Assembly: GCA_021323815.1 (NCBI GenBank)
Contig: JAJPKG010000106.1
Span: forward strand, 1-13,399
DNA length: 13,399 bases
From: Pseudomonadota bacterium
GTDB lineage: Bacteria; Chloroflexota; Ktedonobacteria; Ktedonobacterales; JACDGC01
Direction: 5' to 3'
Shown: positions 1 through 7,091 of the stretch, in pieces
Layout of the letters: each line of letters opens with the position of its first letter
How positions within the stretch are numbered: position 1 is the stretch's first letter
Notes under the pieces: generated by a model
The model's input: the letters and a program-made list of their open reading frames with translations, nothing else
Database searches by the model: none
Told to the model about the DNA's origin: nothing
Made by a program: the position numbers and the translations under genes

Positions 1-56
1 AGAATTGAGTCTTTTCCATGGCTCTCCGCGCGATCTTCCATACCCTCCGTGTCTCG

Positions 57-85
57 TTACTTTCGTCCTTGTATTATACCATAAT
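57..85 (+). promoter_or_regulatory. weak candidate promoter for the glycosyltransferase gene
   Basis: TTACTT (57-62) and CATAAT (80-85) are separated by 17 bp on the plus strand, about 90 bp before the start codon at 177. The -10 matches five of six consensus bases but the -35 is poor. The element overlaps the minus-strand extended -10 at 73-81, so the two promoters would compete. Low confidence, based on hexamer inspection only. Confidence 0.25.
73..81 (-). promoter_or_regulatory. extended -10 promoter element reading out of the left edge
   Basis: On the minus strand the sequence reads TGG-TATAAT, a perfect extended -10 element. No good -35 hexamer lies 16-18 bp upstream, which is tolerable for an extended -10 promoter. 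Transcription would start near base 66 and leave the window to the left. Minus-strand ATG codons occur at 41-39 (GGAGG only two bases upstream, unusually close) and at 19-17 (GGAG four bases upstream), in different frames. Either could begin a divergent gene of which almost nothing is visible. The element is seen; the gene is inferred. Confidence 0.4.
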
Positions 86-176
86 CCTCCAACCGGGCGA
101 CGCTATTCCGATGGTTGAGGCATTGGCACGGGATGTGCGTTGGTGCGGGATGCACTGAGGCTGAAAGGATTTCAGC

Positions 177-1610
177 ATGCGAGCGAATCCCCTGAAACCG
201 CCCGCCCGCGAGGAACCGGACGCGCGGCCCGATCATTCCCCCGGCACCGTCGCGCTGCCCCGTGCGCGCAACGCGCTGGAAAATGCCCCTACCCGCCCGG
301 CAGCACGCGTTGGCAGGCGCAGGTGGCGCGGAATCCGGCAACGCATCATGCGTCACCTGCCCTTCGCCGGCATCTTCGTCCTCGCGCTCTATCTCATCAC
401 CATCAATGTCGCGTCTCCCTGGCAGTCGATGCACGAAGACAACGGCACGCTGAATGAGAGCATCGCCGTCAATCACCTGCGCTATGGCCTGGGCGTCACC
501 AAAGGGCAAGACATGCTGGATCTGGAAGCGAAACAATCATTCGGACCGGCGCACGTCACTGAGGCGCAGCACTTCGCCTATTTCCGCTATGGCCCCACGC
601 ATCCCCGCGTCTATGGCGACCACCCGCCGCTGCTGGGGCTGACCATCGCCGGCTCGTTCATCATCTTCGGCATGCATTTCTGGTCGGAGCGGCTGGTGCC
701 CATCGTCTATGCCCTGCTGAGCTTGATCCTCTTTTACCGGCTGGTGATGCAGGTCTTTGACATCGGCGTGGCGCGGCTGGCGGCGTTTTTGTTCGCCACA
801 TTCCCGATGTTCGCTTATTTTGGCCGCAACGTCTCGCATGAGTCTGAAGTGCTCTTTTGGGCGCTGCTGCTGCTGCATGGCTATGTGCGCCGTCACGCGA
901 CGGGCAAAAAAGCGGCGCTGGCGCAGATGGCCGTCGCGGTTGTGCTGGGCGGGCTGTATGGCTGGCCGATGTTTTATTTCGCGCCCATCCTCTGCGCGGT
1001 GGACTGGCTGGCCGAGCGCCGGCTGTCGCGCTCGCTGGCGCTGGTAACGCTCTTGCCCGCCACCGTCACCTTCACCCTGGTGATGGCGCAGCTTGACTGG
1101 GTGATGAATGGCGATCTGTCGCGTCTGAGCGCGATGTTCGCTTATCGCGCCAGCGGCAGCGATCACGGTCCGCCCGCCACGACCATCAGTTGGCTGAACC
1201 AGGTGACGGCGTGGAACGCGGAGGGGTTTGGCGCGTGGAGCCAAGCGGCGCTGCCTCTGGCCGGCTTCTTCGCCGCATCACGCGCCAGCCTGGCCGGCTG
1301 GTCGATGCGCGTGCGCCTTGTCGCCATCCTCGCGCTGTGGGGCATCAGCCATGTGCTCATCTTCCGCAACGGCGCGCTGATCCACGCCTACTGGCAATTT
1401 TATCTGCTGCCGTTCTATGCGCTGGTGCTGGCGTGGGCCGCCGTGACGCTGGCGCGCACACACATCGCCGCGCCGCGCTTGCGGATGCTGGCCCTGGCCA
1501 CAGCCGCCTTCATCGCATTCAACCTGAACCTCGCGCCGATCCTCAGCCTGTATAGCACGGGATATCACGTGACGCTGCCGGTAGTCCCGCTCTTTGACCT
1601 GTGGCGCTGA
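177..1610 (+). CDS. GT39-like polytopic membrane glycosyltransferase
   Basis: This 477-residue membrane protein resembles the GT39/ArnT/PMT superfamily (GT-C fold), which transfers sugars from lipid-linked donors on the outer face of the membrane. The first transmembrane segment (about residues 61-80) is followed by a loop with the acidic pair E87-D88 in HEDNG, where GT-C enzymes carry their catalytic acid. The family-typical DHPPLLG follows at 148-154 and E171-R172 begins the next helix. Around nine hydrophobic segments follow to the C-terminus. AAAGGA at 164-169, seven bases before the ATG, supports the start at 177. That start gives an unusual basic, proline-rich cytoplasmic N-terminus of about 57 residues; the internal ATG at 348 would remove it but has no good ribosome site. 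Acceptor and donor cannot be told from sequence. The FAD oxidoreductase gene follows after 106 bp on the same strand. Confidence 0.75.
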   Translation: MRANPLKPPAREEPDARPDHSPGTVALPRARNALENAPTRPAARVGRRRWRGIRQRIMRHLPFAGIFVLALYLITINVASPWQSMHEDNGTLNESIAVNHLRYGLGVTKGQDMLDLEAKQSFGPAHVTEAQHFAYFRYGPTHPRVYGDHPPLLGLTIAGSFIIFGMHFWSERLVPIVYALLSLILFYRLVMQVFDIGVARLAAFLFATFPMFAYFGRNVSHESEVLFWALLLLHGYVRRHATGKKAALAQMAVAVVLGGLYGWPMFYFAPILCAVDWLAERRLSRSLALVTLLPATVTFTLVMAQLDWVMNGDLSRLSAMFAYRASGSDHGPPATTISWLNQVTAWNAEGFGAWSQAALPLAGFFAASRASLAGWSMRVRLVAILALWGISHVLIFRNGALIHAYWQFYLLPFYALVLAWAAVTLARTHIAAPRLRMLALATAAFIAFNLNLAPILSLYSTGYHVTLPVVPLFDLWR

Positions 1611-1651
1611 GTGGGATACACTGATATGAGTCTTCTCTTTTTCTCTCGTGT

Positions 1652-1693
1652 ATATCAACGGATTGATATCTCTGCGAAAAACTGGCGTATATC
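1652..1693 (+). promoter_or_regulatory. palindrome overlapping a candidate promoter upstream of the FAD oxidoreductase
   Basis: ATATCAA (1652-1658) and TTGATAT (1663-1669) form a perfect 7-bp inverted repeat with a 4-bp centre, the size of a dimeric repressor site. Its right arm contains TTGATA (1663-1668), a five-of-six -35. TATATC at 1688-1693 could be the -10 at a long 19-bp spacing. Transcription would then start just before the ribosome site at 1706. The palindrome is seen; the promoter is weak and its regulation is inferred. Confidence 0.3.
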
Positions 1694-1716
1694 TGGGGAG
1701 AGATCGGAGCCGGGTG

Positions 1717-2982
1717 GTGGAAACGACCATTCTGGGGGCGGGACCGCTGGGGCTGACGCTGGCGCTGCGGCTGGCGTTGCAGGGCGACCGCGTCACCGTC
1801 ATCGAGCGCGCGGCACAACCGGGCGGGCTGGCGGCGGGCTTTCCGCTGGGCGATGTCACCCTGGAAAAATTCTATCATCACCTCTTCCGCTCGGATCACG
1901 CCATCATTGAACTGCTCAACGAGATCGGCCTGGGCGACGATCTTTTCTGGGAAACGCCGGATACCAGCGTGTTGGTCGGTGGCAAGCCCTATACCTTGAA
2001 TAGCGCCGGCTCGGTGTTGCGCTTCTCGCCGCTGTTGCCCTGGGAGCGTCTGCGCATGGGCGCGGCCATCGCCTATCTGAAATTGCAATCAAACTATCAG
2101 AAATTGCAAGACAAAAACGCCGCCGACTGGATGCGCCCCTGGATGGGCCACGCCGCCTATGACAAAGTGGGGGGTCCGCAACTCGCCGGCAAGTTCGGCG
2201 ACTATGCGCAGGATATCTCGATGGCGTGGATGTGGGCGCGCATCCACAGTCGCACCACACAGCTTGGCTATTTGCACGGTGGCTTCCAACGCTTTTATGA
2301 TCGCCTGGCCGAATTGGTTGGCGTGCTGGGTGGCGAGCTGCATTTCAGTACCACCGCCACCAGCATCCGCGATCGGCGCGGCGGGCGGGTGCGCGTCGGC
2401 ACCTCGCACGGCGACATCATCGCGGATCGCGTGGTCTCGACGCTGCCTACGCGCGTCACCATGAAACTGCTGCCCACCCTGCCCAGTTTCCAGCGCCGCT
2501 ATGACGTTGGCGCGGCGCTCAGCGCGCACTGCTTGATCCTTTCGCTGGACCGCCACCTGATGGAGCGCGTCTATTGGCTGAGCATCTGCGATCCAGGGTA
2601 TCCCTTCCTGGCGGTGGTCGAACACACCAACTTCATCCCGCCCCAGGACTATGATGGGCGGCATCTGGTCTATTTTGGCAACTACCTGCCGATGGACCAT
2701 CCCCTGTTTAAGCTGCCCAAAGAGGCTGTGCTGGAGGAATTCTTGCCGCACATCAAGCGCATCAATCCCGACTTTGCGCCGGAATGGGTGCGGGAGTCGT
2801 GGATGTTTGCCGCACCCTTTGCCCAGCCGGTGGTGACGCCCGATTACCACAGGCACATCCCGCCCCATGTGACGCCACTACGCAACGTCTACCTCGCCAA
2901 CATGTTCCAGGTCTACCCCCAGGATCGCGGTCAGAATTATGCGGTGGATATGGCGAACTGGCTGGCGCGCCAGTTGGGATAG
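1717..2982 (+). CDS. FAD-dependent oxidoreductase, protoporphyrinogen-oxidase/amine-oxidase-like
   Basis: A flavoprotein of about 421 residues. It opens directly with a Rossmann strand and dinucleotide-binding turn (TTILGAGPLGL, GxGxxG at residues 7-12), followed by E31-R32 at the end of the second strand and a PGGLAAGF segment, as in the NAD(P)-binding_8/amino-oxidase superfamily. The stretch EKFYHHLFRSDHAIIELL and the later GYLHGGFQRFYDRLAE are typical of the subgroup annotated as protoporphyrinogen oxidase-like or HpnE-like. A longer frame begins at ATG 1648, but its 23 extra residues precede the Rossmann strand without any homology signal. GGAG at 1706-1709 sits seven bases before GTG 1717, so I chose that start. 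No membrane anchor is evident. The substrate is unknown; adjacency to the GT39-like gene suggests lipid, carotenoid or envelope sugar chemistry, which is inference only. Confidence 0.7.
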   Translation: METTILGAGPLGLTLALRLALQGDRVTVIERAAQPGGLAAGFPLGDVTLEKFYHHLFRSDHAIIELLNEIGLGDDLFWETPDTSVLVGGKPYTLNSAGSVLRFSPLLPWERLRMGAAIAYLKLQSNYQKLQDKNAADWMRPWMGHAAYDKVGGPQLAGKFGDYAQDISMAWMWARIHSRTTQLGYLHGGFQRFYDRLAELVGVLGGELHFSTTATSIRDRRGGRVRVGTSHGDIIADRVVSTLPTRVTMKLLPTLPSFQRRYDVGAALSAHCLILSLDRHLMERVYWLSICDPGYPFLAVVEHTNFIPPQDYDGRHLVYFGNYLPMDHPLFKLPKEAVLEEFLPHIKRINPDFAPEWVRESWMFAAPFAQPVVTPDYHRHIPPHVTPLRNVYLANMFQVYPQDRGQNYAVDMANWLARQLG

Positions 2983-2998
2983 ACGCATTATCTCCTGG

Positions 2999-3026
2999 TT
3001 GAAATATTGAAAATATATGTTAGAAT
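2999..3026 (+). promoter_or_regulatory. strong extended -10 promoter of the fused permease gene
   Basis: TTGAAA (2999-3004) and TAGAAT (3021-3026) are 16 bp apart, and TG at 3018-3019 makes the -10 an extended element. Both hexamers match five of six consensus bases. The expected transcript start is near 3033, exactly where the leader hairpin begins. This also excludes the in-frame ATG at 3007 as a start because it lies inside the promoter. Confidence 0.65.
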
Positions 3027-3034
3027 CACCATAT

Positions 3035-3089
3035 CCCCAAAAACCGATGTTGTAGGATACCTTTGCGCAAAGGATTCCCGTTTTTGGGG
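3035..3089 (+). promoter_or_regulatory. structured 5' leader: nested inverted repeats before the permease ribosome site
   Basis: CCCCAAAAAC (3035-3044) and GTTTTTGGGG (3080-3089) are perfect 10-bp complementary arms. Inside them is the perfect 14-bp palindrome CCTTTGCGCAAAGG (3060-3073), flanked by a GGA (3055-3057)/TCC (3076-3078) pairing. Together they predict one long hairpin with an asymmetric bulge at about 3045-3054. It occupies almost the whole predicted untranslated leader and ends two bases before the GAGGTG ribosome site (3091-3096). There is no terminal U-tract, so it is not an intrinsic terminator. It could be a cis-regulatory or stabilising RNA element, or alternatively a short palindromic repeat element. 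I do not recognise it as a named riboswitch. Confidence 0.6.
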
Positions 3090-3102
3090 TGAGGTGACAA
3101 CA

Positions 3103-4935
3103 ATGGTCAACAAGAAAATGGCGCGGCTGCTTGCGTTCTTGGGCATGGTTTTGAGCGCATTCTTTCTTTTCTGGCTGGTACTCGAACTCACCATCCCCAA
3201 TCTAGCATCCGCGTCCTCGCCAATTCGCATCATTCATAACCCAGCCAATATGATGATGCCCGCTTTCCCGATCTGGCTTGTGGAGATGTGGGCGGGAAAT
3301 TACGGAATATCTTATGTCGCACATGAGCCAGTGACCCAGGTTATTCAAAGCAGGCTTCTTCCCACAGTCCTGTTGGCTGGGTTATCATACCTCGGTTATC
3401 TGGCAGTCAGTGTTCCGCTGCGCGTTTTCGTCATCCGCACCCAGCATCCCTGGCTGAAATCCCTCATGAGAACTGTGACCTATACAGGCTTTGTGCCGAC
3501 ATTCCGCCTGGTGTCGAGTCTGATCTTGTTCTTTGGCATCACGCATCACATTCTTCCGTTTGTCGGCATCAATAATGTGGACGTTTCAGGCGCGGGCCTT
3601 GACTCCCCTGCTTATTGGGCCTATTTTCATGCGCATACCTTTGAAGCTCTCCGCGATATTTTGAGCCATCTGGTTTTGCCCATTGTGACCATGATCCTAT
3701 TGCTTCTGGGGAGCGGATTCATCGCCAACCAGGATGCATTGCTCGCACCGGCTGAGAAACCGTACACCGGGAATCCTGTCACAAGGATCATGCACTGGGA
3801 GCTTGCCAACAGCGGTTTGATCTGGTCCTGGCTCATTTCCAATGTGATCATGGTGGAATATCTGTTCGGGATTCCTGGCATTGGCAGGATGTTTGTCACC
3901 TCGCTCACTAATTTCGATGTGCAGGCGGCCATTGGCACGCTGATGACCTTCGTCAAAGTGCTCTTGGTCATTATGCTGGCTTCACGCCTGTTGCTGATCT
4001 TCTTGGAAAAAAACCAGACGGAGCCGCCCGCAGTTCCTGCTACCACCCCAACGGTTCGCGTCACATGGTCCGACATCTTTGGGAATTTCAACTTCCTGGG
4101 CGGCCTGGTGCTGACGCTTCTGGTCATCATCGCAATTTGCGCCCCGCTGATTACCCCTGGTGTGACACCAAATACCATTGATTCTAAACTCATCGGTTAT
4201 GGGAACCATCCGCCATCATTCGACCATTTTCCCCTCTGGCTATTTGGCACAACTGGCATGACTGATCGCAGCCGCAGTGTTCTCACCGAGGTTGTCTATG
4301 GTTTACGCGGGACGCTCCTCTTGAGCATCGGAGCGGGCATTCTCGCAGCGTTACTTGGCATTGTCCCAGCATTGATACGGTCCCAAACATGGCGCAAAGA
4401 TATCGCAGATGCGGCATTGGTGATTCCAACGTTGCCTTTGGGGTTGTTCCTTGTGTTCGCCTTCTCATTCCATGCTGGTTTTCAGATAACCGCTGGCACG
4501 ATCATCTTTGGCCTGGCTCTGGCAGGATGGCCGATTGCACTGCTGTTCGCGGAACAAGGGAATGTCGCTGAGATCTTGCACGGTACCGATCAAGGTAACA
4601 AACTACTGATGTTTGCAAGCATCGCGCTTTCGATGATTGGGGTGACAGTGTTGATGGAAGCCGCGTTGGGGATAAGCGGACTGGACCTGCCCTTCCCTCC
4701 TGCTGCGACGCTGGGGAGCGTGCTGGCAAACTCGCAAAATGACATCCTGGCTGGGAATTGGTGGTGGCCCGCATTCCCCAGCCTCTTTTCCGGCTTCCTC
4801 GGCGTCAATGCTGTGGCACTGGGATTGCGCATCAGGCGGGTAGTGAGCGAAAAATATCGGCAAACAGAGAATAGCAAAGCTTCTGCGCCAGTTGCTACAG
4901 CAGTGAATACGACCCTCCCCTCCTATTCTGCCTGA
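3103..4935 (+). CDS. fused DppB-DppC-type ABC permease, orphan and with degenerate coupling loops
   Basis: A 610-residue integral membrane protein. Residues 1-305 follow the plan of peptide/nickel permease DppB/OppB: N-terminal helix, GNYGISYVAHEPV segment (66-78), helix array, then VEYLFGIPGIGRMFVTSL (251-268), the family hallmark before the last helix. After a linker rich in T and P (305-318), residues 320-580 follow DppC/OppC: FGTTGMTDRSRSVLTEVVYGLRGTLLL (381-407, compare LGTDxxGRD) and MEAALGISGLD (518-528). The ATPase-contacting EAA loop expected near 212-240 of the first half is unrecognisable. The corresponding region of the second half (about 480-508) is some 20 residues shorter than usual. 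No ATPase or solute-binding gene adjoins. Start: ATG 3103 with GAGGTG at 3091-3096. It may be a non-canonical channel, sensor or decayed transporter; substrate unknown. The base composition is A/T-richer than neighbouring genes. Confidence 0.7.
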   Translation: MVNKKMARLLAFLGMVLSAFFLFWLVLELTIPNLASASSPIRIIHNPANMMMPAFPIWLVEMWAGNYGISYVAHEPVTQVIQSRLLPTVLLAGLSYLGYLAVSVPLRVFVIRTQHPWLKSLMRTVTYTGFVPTFRLVSSLILFFGITHHILPFVGINNVDVSGAGLDSPAYWAYFHAHTFEALRDILSHLVLPIVTMILLLLGSGFIANQDALLAPAEKPYTGNPVTRIMHWELANSGLIWSWLISNVIMVEYLFGIPGIGRMFVTSLTNFDVQAAIGTLMTFVKVLLVIMLASRLLLIFLEKNQTEPPAVPATTPTVRVTWSDIFGNFNFLGGLVLTLLVIIAICAPLITPGVTPNTIDSKLIGYGNHPPSFDHFPLWLFGTTGMTDRSRSVLTEVVYGLRGTLLLSIGAGILAALLGIVPALIRSQTWRKDIADAALVIPTLPLGLFLVFAFSFHAGFQITAGTIIFGLALAGWPIALLFAEQGNVAEILHGTDQGNKLLMFASIALSMIGVTVLMEAALGISGLDLPFPPAATLGSVLANSQNDILAGNWWWPAFPSLFSGFLGVNAVALGLRIRRVVSEKYRQTENSKASAPVATAVNTTLPSYSA

Positions 4936-5094
4936 TAGCAATGCAGATTCCGGCAATTTTTCAGCTCTATGGCGTTTCCGCAAGCCACCCTGCGGCACGC
5001 CCTCGGCCACAGCCACCGTCACAGCGACGCTGGGCAGCCAGCAAGGCAGCAACCCTGTACGGTGTATCTTTGACCACAGCAAGCATGAATCCTG
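4936..5094. other. non-coding gap between converging permease and DrrB genes
   Basis: No convincing gene is present here. Short open frames in both directions lack domains and ribosome sites. A small GCTGG...CCAGC stem lies around 5027-5040 but has no T-run, so no clear terminator for the plus-strand permease transcript is visible. Confidence 0.5.
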
Positions 5095-5136
5095 AAAAAA
5101 GCAGATCAGCGGCAATGAGTGGTTGCCGCCGATCTG
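5095..5136 (-). terminator. intrinsic terminator of the drrAB-type operon
   Basis: Arms 5102-5115 and 5123-5136 pair over 13 of 14 positions (one mismatch at 5108/5130) around a 7-base loop. On the minus strand the stem is followed by C and six T residues (A6 at 5095-5100 on plus). It begins 13 bp beyond the DrrB-type stop codon. On the plus strand no T-run follows, so it works in the minus direction only. Confidence 0.85.
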
Positions 5137-5148
5137 GTTGGCTCTGCC

Positions 5149-5970
5149 TCAGCGCGCCGTGCGATTGTTATAGGCGCGCACCGCGAGAGGGATGAAGACG
5201 ATCAGAATGCCTACACACCAGGCAAGGGATTGCCAGATGGTCGTGAAATCCGGCTTGTTCAACAGCAAGCCGCGCACAGCGTTGACAATGAGCGAGACCG
5301 GCTGGTGTTCAGCGAAAGCGCGCAGCCAGTCGGGCATGGTTTGAGTGGGGACAAAGGCGCTGCTGGCAAAGGTCAGCGGAAACAGCCAGATGAAGCCGGC
5401 AGACTGCGCCGCTTCCACCGTACTCACCGCCATGCCGATGGTGGCGGAGATCCACGAAAAGGCGAAACTGGTCAGCAACAACAATCCGGCGGCAGCGAAC
5501 CAGTTCAACACCGGCCCTTGCGGCTGGAAGCCCACCAGCAAACCCACCGTCCACATGACGATGATGACGAACGCATTGCGCACCAGATCCGACAGCGTTC
5601 TGCCGGTCAACACGGCGGATTTCGCCATGGGCAACGAGCGGAAGCGGTCAATGAGGCCGCGCTGCAAATCATTTGCCAACCCGATGCCGGTGGAGGTCGA
5701 ACCAAAGATGACCGTCTGGGCGAAGATGCCCGCCATGAGATAGTTGACATATGACGTGCCGGTTCCGGTGATGGCCCCACCAAAGACATAGCGAAACAAC
5801 AGCACGAATATCACCGGCTGAATCGTCGAGAAGATCAATTCGTCGGGAATGCGCGGAATCTGCCGCAGATTGCGTTCTGCCAGGGTGAGGGCATCGCTGA
5901 TCGCCCAGATGAAGCGCGGACGCTCGACTGGACGCAGGGGTGGGCGTGTGATCGATTCAACCATATTCAT
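5149..5970 (-). CDS. ABC-2 type transporter permease, DrrB-like
   Basis: A 273-residue membrane protein of the ABC-2 permease family, DrrB-type, forming the membrane channel of a drug or lipid exporter with the ATPase encoded just upstream. A soluble N-terminus of about 45 residues (RNLRQIPRIPDELIFSTIQPVIFVLLFRYVFGG) leads into the first helix. About six transmembrane segments follow. Family-typical stretches include the cytoplasmic GLANDLQRGLIDRFRSLPMAKSAVL and, near the C-terminus, NAVRGLLL. AAGGAG (5982-5977) lies six bases before the ATG at 5970. The ATPase stop codon and this ATG overlap as ATGA (5967-5970), so translation is probably coupled. An intrinsic terminator follows. The transported compound cannot be deduced. 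Confidence 0.88.
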   Translation of the reverse strand: MNMVESITRPPLRPVERPRFIWAISDALTLAERNLRQIPRIPDELIFSTIQPVIFVLLFRYVFGGAITGTGTSYVNYLMAGIFAQTVIFGSTSTGIGLANDLQRGLIDRFRSLPMAKSAVLTGRTLSDLVRNAFVIIVMWTVGLLVGFQPQGPVLNWFAAAGLLLLTSFAFSWISATIGMAVSTVEAAQSAGFIWLFPLTFASSAFVPTQTMPDWLRAFAEHQPVSLIVNAVRGLLLNKPDFTTIWQSLAWCVGILIVFIPLAVRAYNNRTAR

Positions 5971-6974
5971 GTGTTGCTCCTTGCCAGCGGACGGCCCGCG
6001 CCACGCTGTTGCTGATTGTCTGGTTCAACGGTCGCGGTGCTGCCGGTCAGCGCCAAAAAGACATCATCCAGCGTGGGGCGGCGCAGCGACAGATCGTCCA
6101 GTGGGATGCGGGCGGCGTCGAGATCGCGCACCACAGCGGCGAGCTGTTGCGCTCCCTGCGCCACCGGCACCAGAATATGCCGTCGCTCGGCTTCGATCTG
6201 CATCTCGCCCTGGCTGTAGGGGCGCAACACGTCAATGGCGGCAGTGAGGTCGCCGCCACGCGCCACCGTGATCTCAAAACGCTCGCCGCCCACCTGGCGC
6301 TTCAGGTCGTCAGCGGTGCCGCTGGCGATGACGCGGCCATGATCCACCACAGCGATCTGATTCGCCAATTGATCGGCCTCTTCCAGATATTGGGTGGTCA
6401 GCAACACAGTGGTGCCATCCGACACCAGGCCGCTGATGATATCCCACATGCTGAGGCGGCTGCGCGGGTCCAGGCCGGTGGTCGGTTCGTCCAGAAACAG
6501 CACCGGCGGGGCCATGATCAAGCTTGCTGCCAGATCCAACCGCCGCCGCATGCCGCCGGAATAGGTTTTCACAACACGGCGGGCGGCATCCAGCAGATCG
6601 AACCGCGCCAGCAATTCTTGGGCGCGCTGGCGGGCAACCCGGCCCCGCAGGTGATAGAGCCGCGCCACCATCTCGAGATTTTCAACGCCGGTCAGGTTCT
6701 CATCCACTGCGGCATATTGGCCTGCCAGACCGATGCGGGCACGCAACTGATTTGCCTGACGCACCACATCCAGCCCAGCCACACGGGCATGGCCGGCATC
6801 AGGCTTGAGCAAGGTGGTCAAAATGCGCACCGCTGTCGTTTTGCCCGCCCCATTCGGACCCAACACGCCCAGCACCGTCCCCGCCTCGGCACGCAGATCC
6901 AGCCCCGCCAACGCCTGGGTTTGGCCGTAGCGTTTCTGTAATCCTTCCGCCAAGATTGCCGGTTCACTCTTCAT
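5967..6974 (-). CDS. ABC transporter ATPase, DrrA-like (daunorubicin-resistance type)
   Basis: A 335-residue cytoplasmic ATPase that powers the DrrB-like permease. Walker A is GPNGAGKTT (39-47), the Q-loop is Q86, the signature is YSGGM (138-142) and Walker B is VLFLDEPTTGLD (158-169). The switch histidine is replaced by Q195 in LLTTQYLEEADQLA, which is characteristic of the DrrA subfamily rather than a defect. The C-terminal extension after about residue 230 carries LRRPTLDDVFLALTG, a regulatory motif of DrrA proteins. The frame stays open 49 codons further upstream, across the promoter, but AGAGGA nine bases before the ATG at 6974 and the promoter position fix this start. It is the first gene of a two-gene operon, controlled by the TetR-type operators at 7079-7111. 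Confidence 0.92.
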   Translation of the reverse strand: MKSEPAILAEGLQKRYGQTQALAGLDLRAEAGTVLGVLGPNGAGKTTAVRILTTLLKPDAGHARVAGLDVVRQANQLRARIGLAGQYAAVDENLTGVENLEMVARLYHLRGRVARQRAQELLARFDLLDAARRVVKTYSGGMRRRLDLAASLIMAPPVLFLDEPTTGLDPRSRLSMWDIISGLVSDGTTVLLTTQYLEEADQLANQIAVVDHGRVIASGTADDLKRQVGGERFEITVARGGDLTAAIDVLRPYSQGEMQIEAERRHILVPVAQGAQQLAAVVRDLDAARIPLDDLSLRRPTLDDVFLALTGSTATVEPDNQQQRGAGRPLARSNT

Positions 6975-7043
6975 GATAATCGATCCTCTCGCATTGGTGT
7001 TGCGCCCATGCGCCGCACCTTTCTCTTCTGATCGCGGCGTTGC

Positions 7044-7072
7044 TTGACGGCAGCGCGCCATTGTGCTACCCT
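7044..7072 (+). promoter_or_regulatory. candidate promoter of the tetR gene
   Basis: TTGACG (7044-7049) and TACCCT (7067-7072) are separated by exactly 17 bp. The -35 matches five of six bases; the -10 matches only at the three most conserved positions. The predicted start (about 7079) falls at the left edge of the first operator, so the repressor could limit its own synthesis. Confidence 0.5.
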
Positions 7073-7078
7073 GTAAAT

Positions 7079-7090
7079 GGACACCTGTCC
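7079..7090. promoter_or_regulatory. TetR-type operator, site 1
   Basis: GGACACCTGTCC is a palindrome with perfect 5-bp arms (GGACA/TGTCC) and a 2-bp centre. It overlaps the predicted transcript start of the DrrA operon (about 7085 on minus) and that of tetR (about 7079 on plus). Confidence 0.75.
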
Positions 7091-7091
7091 G

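Noticed and set aside
3007..3102. In-frame upstream extension of the fused permease from ATG 3007 (32 extra residues)
   Set aside because: The ATG lies inside the extended -10 promoter, upstream of the predicted transcript start, and the translated stretch covers the leader hairpin. GAGGTG at 3091-3096 supports ATG 3103.
4941..5195. 84-codon plus-strand ORF after the permease
   Set aside because: It crosses the drrAB terminator and the end of the permease gene on the opposite strand, and has no ribosome site or domain.
6009..6941. 310-codon plus-strand ORF opposite the ATPase
   Set aside because: It is an antisense shadow of a clear DrrA coding sequence, with His/Gln-rich composition and no motif.
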